In this document: one piece after another, positions 31,143 to 35,376 of the stretch
Position numbering within the stretch: position 1 is the stretch's first letter
How the letters are laid out: each line of letters starts with the position of its first letter
The notes under the pieces: generated by a model
Told to the model about the DNA's origin: nothing
Seen by the model: only the letters and a program-made list of their open reading frames with translations
The model's database searches: none
Assembly: GCA_944363925.1 (NCBI GenBank)
Contig: CALVVS010000010.1
Coordinates: forward strand, 1-35,376
Length of the DNA stretch: 35,376 bases
Source of the DNA: an uncultured Bacilli bacterium
GTDB taxonomy: Bacteria > Bacillota_I > Bacilli_A > RF39 > UBA660
Reading direction: 5' to 3'
Program-made: the position numbers and the translations under genes

Positions 31143-31173
31143 ATCACCTAAATATATTTTAAAATATGGTGAT
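31143..31173 (-). promoter_or_regulatory. second ATCACC...GGTGAT inverted repeat
   Basis: On the minus strand ATCACC, ATATTTT, AAAATAT, a 5-nt bulge, then GGTGAT, followed by N3-ATG at 31139. Both arms and the adjacent palindrome ATATTTTAAAATAT can pair, hiding the ribosome site of the 15-codon frame. Confidence 0.5.
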
Positions 31174-31186
31174 TATAAAAAATGTC

Positions 31187-31215
31187 AAAAAAAGCAAAAG
31201 GGTCTAACCTTTTAC
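31187..31215 (-). terminator. terminator of nfeD-SPFH
   Basis: On the minus strand GTAAAAGG pairs with CCTTTTGC around a short loop, followed by TTTTTTT. It overlaps the SPFH stop and separates this unit from the yqfC operon. Confidence 0.75.
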
Positions 31216-32105
31216 TTCTTATCTTTAAACATTTCAGAAATTGTGGTTCCTAAAGTGGCTAAGTCTTGCAAGTTTGATGGAACGATTATTTTAGTAGCCT
31301 GTCCATTAGCCATTTTAGCTAAGGCATCGAAGCTTTTTAGAGTTAATACTGATTTATCAGCACCAGCTTCTTTTAGTTTTCTGATTGCTTCGGCTTCGGC
31401 CTCGCTTCTTTTTAATATAGCTTCAGCTTCACCTTCGGCTTTTTTGATCTGAGCTTCTTTAGAAGCTTCAGCTTGCAGAATAAGGCTTTCTTTATTACCT
31501 TCAGCAATTAAGACACTTGATTTCTTTTCGCCTTCAGCTTGCAGGATTTTTTCTCTTCTTTCTCTTTCAGCACGCATTTGTTTTTCCATTGCATCTTGAA
31601 TATCGCGAGGTGGTAATATATTTTTTACCTCAACACGATTGATTTTTATACCCCAAGGGTTTGTTGCTTCGTCCAAGATTGAACGCATTTTGGAATTGAT
31701 AATGTCTCTTGATGTTAGAGTTTGGTCTAATTCTAATTCACCAATGATGTTTCTTAAAGTTGTGGCAGTTAAATTTTCAATGGCTCTAACAGGGCTTTCA
31801 ACGCCATAAGTATATAATTTAGGATCGGTAATTTGATAATAGACAACTGTATCTATTTGCATTGTAACATTATCTTTGGTAATAACAGGCTGTGGTGGGA
31901 AATCTTTAACTTTTTCTTTTAAGCTAATAGCCCCAACAGAAGCATATCTATCGATGAATGGAATTTTAAAATGAAGGCCATTTGTCCATGTCGCATAATA
32001 TGATCCCAATCTTTCAATAATATAGCACATTGATTGTGGGACAATTTTGACATTTGGGACGATAATAATAAAAACTAAAATTAAAATAACTATAAGTATC
32101 GGCAT
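31212..32105 (-). CDS. SPFH/band-7 protein (QmcA/stomatin type)
   Basis: A membrane scaffold of flotillin/stomatin kind, 297 aa. One N-terminal helix (MPILIVILILVFIIIVPNVK) is followed by the SPFH domain (VPQSMCYIIERLGSYYATWT, then VGAISLKEKVKDFPPQPVIT). An Ala/Glu/Lys-rich coiled coil follows (about 190-255) and a C-terminal SDA-like helix. Members form rings around membrane patches and bind proteases or NfeD partners. It starts 3 nt after the nfeD stop, the usual pairing. A role in membrane quality control is inferred from family. Confidence 0.92.
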   Translation of the reverse strand: MPILIVILILVFIIIVPNVKIVPQSMCYIIERLGSYYATWTNGLHFKIPFIDRYASVGAISLKEKVKDFPPQPVITKDNVTMQIDTVVYYQITDPKLYTYGVESPVRAIENLTATTLRNIIGELELDQTLTSRDIINSKMRSILDEATNPWGIKINRVEVKNILPPRDIQDAMEKQMRAERERREKILQAEGEKKSSVLIAEGNKESLILQAEASKEAQIKKAEGEAEAILKRSEAEAEAIRKLKEAGADKSVLTLKSFDALAKMANGQATKIIVPSNLQDLATLGTTISEMFKDKK

Positions 32106-32107
32106 AT

Positions 32108-32533
32108 TTACTCTCCTATCTTTTCGACTTTTATTTTTACCCCTTTTATTTCTAACACTTTAACGGAATTACCTTCTTTAATGGCTTTGTCAGCATATGC
32201 GGTCCATTTTTTACCATCAACTTTTACTTCACCGTCATCATTTTTCTTGATAGCTTGGGTGACAACACCAGTCATACCAATAATTCGGTCAATATTAGTT
32301 TTGACTTTGTGTTGTTTAAAGAATTTAGTTAGAAATGGTTTGGTGGTAATTAATAATATGACACCAACTATAACAAATGCTGCAAATTGAATTATATAGT
32401 TGCCGACAAATAGTGATATTATTAGAGCAATGATACCACTTACAACAAACCATATAGTAGTTAAATTAACAGTGGTAATTTCAATTAAAGCAAGTAAAAT
32501 AACAATAATTAACCATACTACCCATTGTTCCAA
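32108..32533 (-). CDS. NfeD-like membrane protein
   Basis: A 141-residue short NfeD protein with about four hydrophobic segments (about 5-80) and a C-terminal OB fold (about 85-138: RIIGMTGVVTQAIKKNDDGE, then VDGKKWTAYADKAIKEGNSV). It lacks the long protease domain. Such proteins pair with SPFH proteins, here directly downstream. The start is TTG 32533, since AGGAGG is correctly spaced and no ATG lies near. Confidence 0.88.
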   Translation of the reverse strand: MEQWVVWLIIVILLALIEITTVNLTTIWFVVSGIIALIISLFVGNYIIQFAAFVIVGVILLITTKPFLTKFFKQHKVKTNIDRIIGMTGVVTQAIKKNDDGEVKVDGKKWTAYADKAIKEGNSVKVLEIKGVKIKVEKIGE

Positions 32534-32587
32534 ACTTATCTCCTCCTACTTATATAGTATAGCATAGTGCTTTATAAATTACAATAA

Positions 32588-32610
32588 AAGCGCCTAAGTA
32601 TTTGGCGCTT
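32588..32610 (-). terminator. terminator of the DUF1292/coiled-coil unit
   Basis: AAGCGCC (32588-32594) pairs with GGCGCTT (32604-32610). On the minus strand a TTTTATTG tract follows. It lies between nfeD and the end of the 32629 gene. Confidence 0.75.
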
Positions 32611-32628
32611 AAAATTCGCGTAAAATTA

Positions 32629-34131
32629 TTATCTTGTTTTACCTTTATGATATTCTGGTTCAGCTGTTGGCATTGGCATAGTATAATCATAAATTAAATT
32701 ACTATCTTTATAAAGATTATTATTTATTTCATTGGTATTAATTTGCTCATTTGTGATAGGAGATGTTTTCCAATCAGCTGTTACTTTGCCATCAAAAGCA
32801 GTTATGGTTCCAGGATAATCTGGGTTTGAAGAATTTAGAACAATAGGTTCTTGGGCGTTTTTTTGGTCTTTAAATTCTTCATCCATTTCACTTATTAATG
32901 AAGAATTATCATCAGTTTGTGGAGCAATTTCATGACTTTCCTCAGTTTCTTTTGGTGTTACATCTTTTTCATTATCATTTTTTGAAGTTTGACTTTTTTT
33001 ATTATGTTTAAATTTGGCCTCTTCTTCTTTAAATATGTCATCTATATACTTTTTAGAATTAAAAGTTGTTTCTTTGGTGTCTTTCTCTTCTTTTTCTGGA
33101 GTTAACTGAGCAATAATTTCATCCATTTCAGCTATCTTATCGTTAGCTTTATCACTTTCATTATTTAAAGTTCTTAGGCTAGAACCAGCTTTTTGATTTT
33201 GTTTATTAAGATCAACGTTTTCAGCTTCGCGTCTAGCAATATCTTCTTTTAATGATTTTATTGTTTCTCTATTTTCTTTAACTCTAGCTCTTCTATTTTC
33301 AACTTCATCACTTAATTTATCTTTTTCAATTTGACGTTTAGCTTCTTCGGCTTCAGTAATTCGCTTAATTGTTTCGGCTTGTTTAAGTCTAACATTAGTA
33401 AAATCTTGGTCAGTAAGTAATTCGCCAGCTTTGGTTTTATTTTCTTTTTCTTGAACAGAGAAAGAATTATAATAGTCTTCCCAAGTGTTGAATTGAATTA
33501 GATCACCATATTTTTCTTGTAAATCAGATAATATTTCAGTATCTGGTTTATTTATTTTTGGCTCTACTTTAGCTTTTGGATTATTGTTTCTTTGGTCTTC
33601 AATAATATGTAAGTTAATTGGAGTAACTGTTTTTACTGGTTTTTTAGCATTATTTTTTGCTTCCATTTCTTCTTTGGTTACAGTTCTACCACCAATAGTT
33701 TTAACAGTTTCATCTGTTTTTGAATCTGTTGGAATAGGCTTAACCTCTTCTTTTTCTTCTTTATTGTGTTTTAAGCTATTAATAAAATTACCAAAAATTG
33801 AAGTAGTAGGAGCTGGTTCTTCTGTTTCTTTAACATTTCCTTGAGTATTTTCAGTAGTATCTATAGTGGCAGATGGTGCTGGTAGAACATTAGTTGGTTC
33901 TTCATTTTCTTCTACTTTTTCTTCAGTAAGTTTTGCAGCTAATGTGTTTAATTTTTTAGCAACAAATAATTTTATACCAGGAATTACTTTAATAGATACT
34001 TTTCTTATGAAAGCATTATATAATTTTCTGAGTGCATTTGTTCTTTTACTATTTAATTTAATTTTATTATCATCTTCAATTTGACTGACTGGAATCATTT
34101 TATCTATTTCCATGATTTCTACATTTTCCAT
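32629..34131 (-). CDS. long charged coiled-coil hypothetical protein
   Basis: A 500-residue protein, not recognised. The first ~60 residues include a basic hydrophobic patch (ALRKLYNAFIRKVSIKVIPG, then IKLFVAKKLN). A long Glu/Lys/Thr/Pro-rich region follows. A predicted coiled coil of about 110 residues (near 250-350: LKQAETIKRITEAEEAKRQI, then ESDKANDKIAEMDEIIAQL) precedes another disordered acidic part and a Pro/Tyr-rich end. No signal peptide or clear membrane helix. ATG 34131 follows GAGGAGTGAT; an in-frame ATG at 34161 is less likely. It starts 4 nt after the DUF1292 gene, so the pair is coupled. A cytoskeletal or scaffold role is possible but only a guess. Confidence 0.7.
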   Translation of the reverse strand: MENVEIMEIDKMIPVSQIEDDNKIKLNSKRTNALRKLYNAFIRKVSIKVIPGIKLFVAKKLNTLAAKLTEEKVEENEEPTNVLPAPSATIDTTENTQGNVKETEEPAPTTSIFGNFINSLKHNKEEKEEVKPIPTDSKTDETVKTIGGRTVTKEEMEAKNNAKKPVKTVTPINLHIIEDQRNNNPKAKVEPKINKPDTEILSDLQEKYGDLIQFNTWEDYYNSFSVQEKENKTKAGELLTDQDFTNVRLKQAETIKRITEAEEAKRQIEKDKLSDEVENRRARVKENRETIKSLKEDIARREAENVDLNKQNQKAGSSLRTLNNESDKANDKIAEMDEIIAQLTPEKEEKDTKETTFNSKKYIDDIFKEEEAKFKHNKKSQTSKNDNEKDVTPKETEESHEIAPQTDDNSSLISEMDEEFKDQKNAQEPIVLNSSNPDYPGTITAFDGKVTADWKTSPITNEQINTNEINNNLYKDSNLIYDYTMPMPTAEPEYHKGKTR

Positions 34132-34135
34132 TTTA

Positions 34136-34399
34136 TCACTCCTCATTTCTAATAATTTCACGCATTACTTCTTTGACTTCTTGCCACTCATCACTTGGAA
34201 TTTTGTTTAATTGATAGCCTTTTTCATTTTCATTTAATATGGCAGCATGGATTGTTTCCATGTCGTTATCATCAATTTCATTAAAAGTATACAAAATATA
34301 TTTTTTTCCAGTTTTTTCTAGTTCGAAGCATAGTAAAATTTCAGCTTCGACTTCCTCTCCGCTTGATTTTTTTACTTTAAGTATTTGCTTTGTATCCAT
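34136..34399 (-). CDS. DUF1292-family protein
   Basis: An 87-residue protein with the DUF1292 layout (SGEEVEAEILLCFELEKTGK, then KYILYTFNEID, and WQEVKEVMREIIRNEE). The family is common in Bacillota and its role is unknown. ATG 34399 is right for GGAGGGGG; the in-frame ATG 34414 overlaps that site. A consensus promoter lies upstream. It is probably bicistronic with the long coiled-coil gene. Confidence 0.85.
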   Translation of the reverse strand: MDTKQILKVKKSSGEEVEAEILLCFELEKTGKKYILYTFNEIDDNDMETIHAAILNENEKGYQLNKIPSDEWQEVKEVMREIIRNEE

Positions 34400-34424
34400 A
34401 CAAGCCCCCTCCATTCTATTATTA

Positions 34425-34453
34425 ATTATAGCATACGCTTTTTACATTGACAA
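34425..34453 (-). promoter_or_regulatory. promoter of the DUF1292 operon
   Basis: Minus strand TTGTCA (34448-34453), 17 nt, TATAAT (34425-34430), 26 nt before ATG 34399. Confidence 0.75.
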
Positions 34454-34560
34454 CTTTTTTTTGTAAAGTCCTTTACTTTTTTAGACATTTATATTTTGTT
34501 ATTATCAATTATGATTATTATAATTTTGTTTCAATTATTTTTTTGTCGATTTATGTAAGA

Positions 34561-35223
34561 TTATTTATAAATTATTTGGGCTTTGCCATGACAATAAGTA
34601 GTGATTAAATCAATGATTTCACTAGCTACTTCTATGAGATATTCAGTACTGGTGTTTTCGTTACCTTCAATAGTTATGAGGATGTTTTTGGTGTCTTTAG
34701 TTATTTGAACTTCTTTATTTTGGCTAGTTTCTAGCTTTTGAATTATTTTTTCTTTATCTTCATAGATGTATTCATTTGGGTTTATTTGTCTTAATTCACC
34801 ATTTTGATCTATATAAGTACTGGTGTTTTGCGCAAGTTTTAAGGTAATGTTACCATTTATTTTATCTTTATCACAAATAAATATTGGAAGTCTAGAGTCT
34901 AAGAGGACTATATTATATAGATGATATAGTACATTTTCACAAGGTATGGTTTCTTTTTTTAAGAATTTTTTTAAAATTAGTTCGTTTACTGGAGTGTTTT
35001 TTCTTCTTTTAAGGCCAATTTCTTTATGAATTTTATGAAATCCTCTTAGAATTAAATCTGTTTCTATATCAAAGTTTTGATATTTTTTATGTAGGGCGTT
35101 ATAAGCTTTTTCTTTAAAGTCTAAGAATTTTTTTGTTTCTTTATTTATATTGACGCCATCTATAGTTATGACAATAATTTTTAAGCCCAAATTTAATACT
35201 TCACGGGTGACTGCAAATTTCAT
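34561..35223 (-). CDS. stand-alone B3/B4 domain protein (PheRS-beta-like)
   Basis: A 220-residue protein of the COG3382 type, resembling the B3/B4 domain of the phenylalanyl-tRNA synthetase beta chain, where mischarged Tyr-tRNA is edited. Visible pieces are HKEIGLKRRKNTPVNELILK, LYNIVLLDSRLPIFICDKDK and INGNITLKLAQ. After that come IDQNGELRQINPNEYIYEDK and a final beta/helix unit (KNILITIEGNENTSTEYLIE). Stand-alone relatives are thought to act on tRNA or small molecules; activity is unproven. GGGGG precedes ATG 35223. It is transcribed alone from a near-consensus promoter. Confidence 0.75.
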   Translation of the reverse strand: MKFAVTREVLNLGLKIIVITIDGVNINKETKKFLDFKEKAYNALHKKYQNFDIETDLILRGFHKIHKEIGLKRRKNTPVNELILKKFLKKETIPCENVLYHLYNIVLLDSRLPIFICDKDKINGNITLKLAQNTSTYIDQNGELRQINPNEYIYEDKEKIIQKLETSQNKEVQITKDTKNILITIEGNENTSTEYLIEVASEIIDLITTYCHGKAQIIYK

Positions 35224-35255
35224 AAATACCCCCTATTTTTAATTTTTATATAGTA

Positions 35256-35284
35256 ATTATACATTTTTTTAAATTAAGTTTCAA
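35256..35284 (-). promoter_or_regulatory. promoter of the B3/B4 gene
   Basis: Minus strand TTGAAA (35279-35284), 17 nt, TATAAT (35256-35261). The remaining 35285-35376 contains no frame that I can support; a plus-strand TTGACA sits at the very edge. Confidence 0.7.
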
Positions 35285-35376
35285 GGGAAATACAAAAAGG
35301 GATAGTGTAAAATAGTTTTGGGATAAAGTATACAAAAAGGAAGACCTTTTGTTAAAATGTAATTGACAAAAACATT

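Noticed and set aside
31178-31194. TTGACA-like box before yqfC as a standard promoter
   Set aside because: TTGACA and TATAAT are only 5 nt apart there, and no other -35 is suitably placed.
1-35376. CRISPR array, tRNA/rRNA genes, insertion sequences, integrase or phage genes
   Set aside because: I looked for spaced repeats, tRNA-like arms, terminal repeats and the relevant protein motifs and saw none.

Overview
The window looks like chromosome from an AT-rich, Gram-positive-type Bacillota. By eye the bulk is near 28-30% GC. It resembles the uncultured gut Bacilli/Erysipelotrichia/RF39 type more than Bacillus itself. The evidence is strong AGGAGG ribosome sites, TTGACA-17-TATAAT promoters, SepF/DivIVA, a single-chain GlyRS behind a T-box, the yqfC-yqfD-ybeY-dgkA-era-yqzL-recO-glyS order, and sporulation markers (an uninterrupted sigK, YqfC/YqfD, a YjcZ-like small protein). 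TGA works as a stop in at least seven genes here, so the genetic code looks standard. I see no tRNA, rRNA, CRISPR array, IS element, integrase or reverse transcriptase, and no gene-free stretch over 300 bases.

Layout. 1-4.0 kb: comEA-comEC (DNA uptake) and ftsW, all minus. 4.1-6.4 kb: a tiny Gly/Tyr-rich sporulation-type membrane peptide, a frameshifted nucleotidyltransferase-like gene, and the first of two related surface-protein modules (secreted lectin-like protein A divergent from an XRE regulator). 6.4-8.8 kb: peptide deformylase and a membrane-anchored arylsulfotransferase-like protein. 8.8-12.3 kb: a pilin-like protein with an NrtR-type Nudix regulator carrying a perfect operator, a hypothetical, and a PadR/HAAS pair. 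12.4-13.7 kb: a membrane-anchored hypothetical and sigK. 13.7-15.2 kb: the second XRE/surface-protein module (protein B).

15.2-24.1 kb is cell envelope and division: an apparent operon alpha/beta hydrolase - membrane-anchored Mur ligase - divergent D-Ala-D-Ala-ligase-type enzyme - small ORF - ileS, then sepF-divIVA, then an Amidase_3 cell-wall hydrolase on the other strand. 24.1-31.1 kb: a very basic hypothetical, then glyS/recO/yqzL/era/dgkA/ybeY/vanZ/yqfD/yqfC, with a VanZ-like gene where Bacillus has phoH. 31.2-35.2 kb: SPFH (QmcA-type) plus NfeD, a long coiled-coil hypothetical behind a DUF1292 gene, and a stand-alone B3/B4 tRNA-synthetase-like domain protein.

The most interesting observation is the duplicated XRE/surface-protein module. 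Both proteins share an N-terminal motif and a C-terminal C-type-lectin/DUF6273-like domain. In protein A the last ~170 bp jumps to about 54% GC, against about 28% next to it, with nearly all codons ending in C or T. That is the pattern expected if the end of the gene is written from a template (diversity-generating retroelement) or exchanged from a cassette elsewhere in the genome. Protein A also carries an in-frame TGA at codon 10. Other points worth checking are the compact glyS T-box, the tandem ATCACC...GGTGAT-N3-ATG hairpins before yqfC, the membrane-fused Mur ligase cluster, and the near-perfect Nudix-regulator operator.
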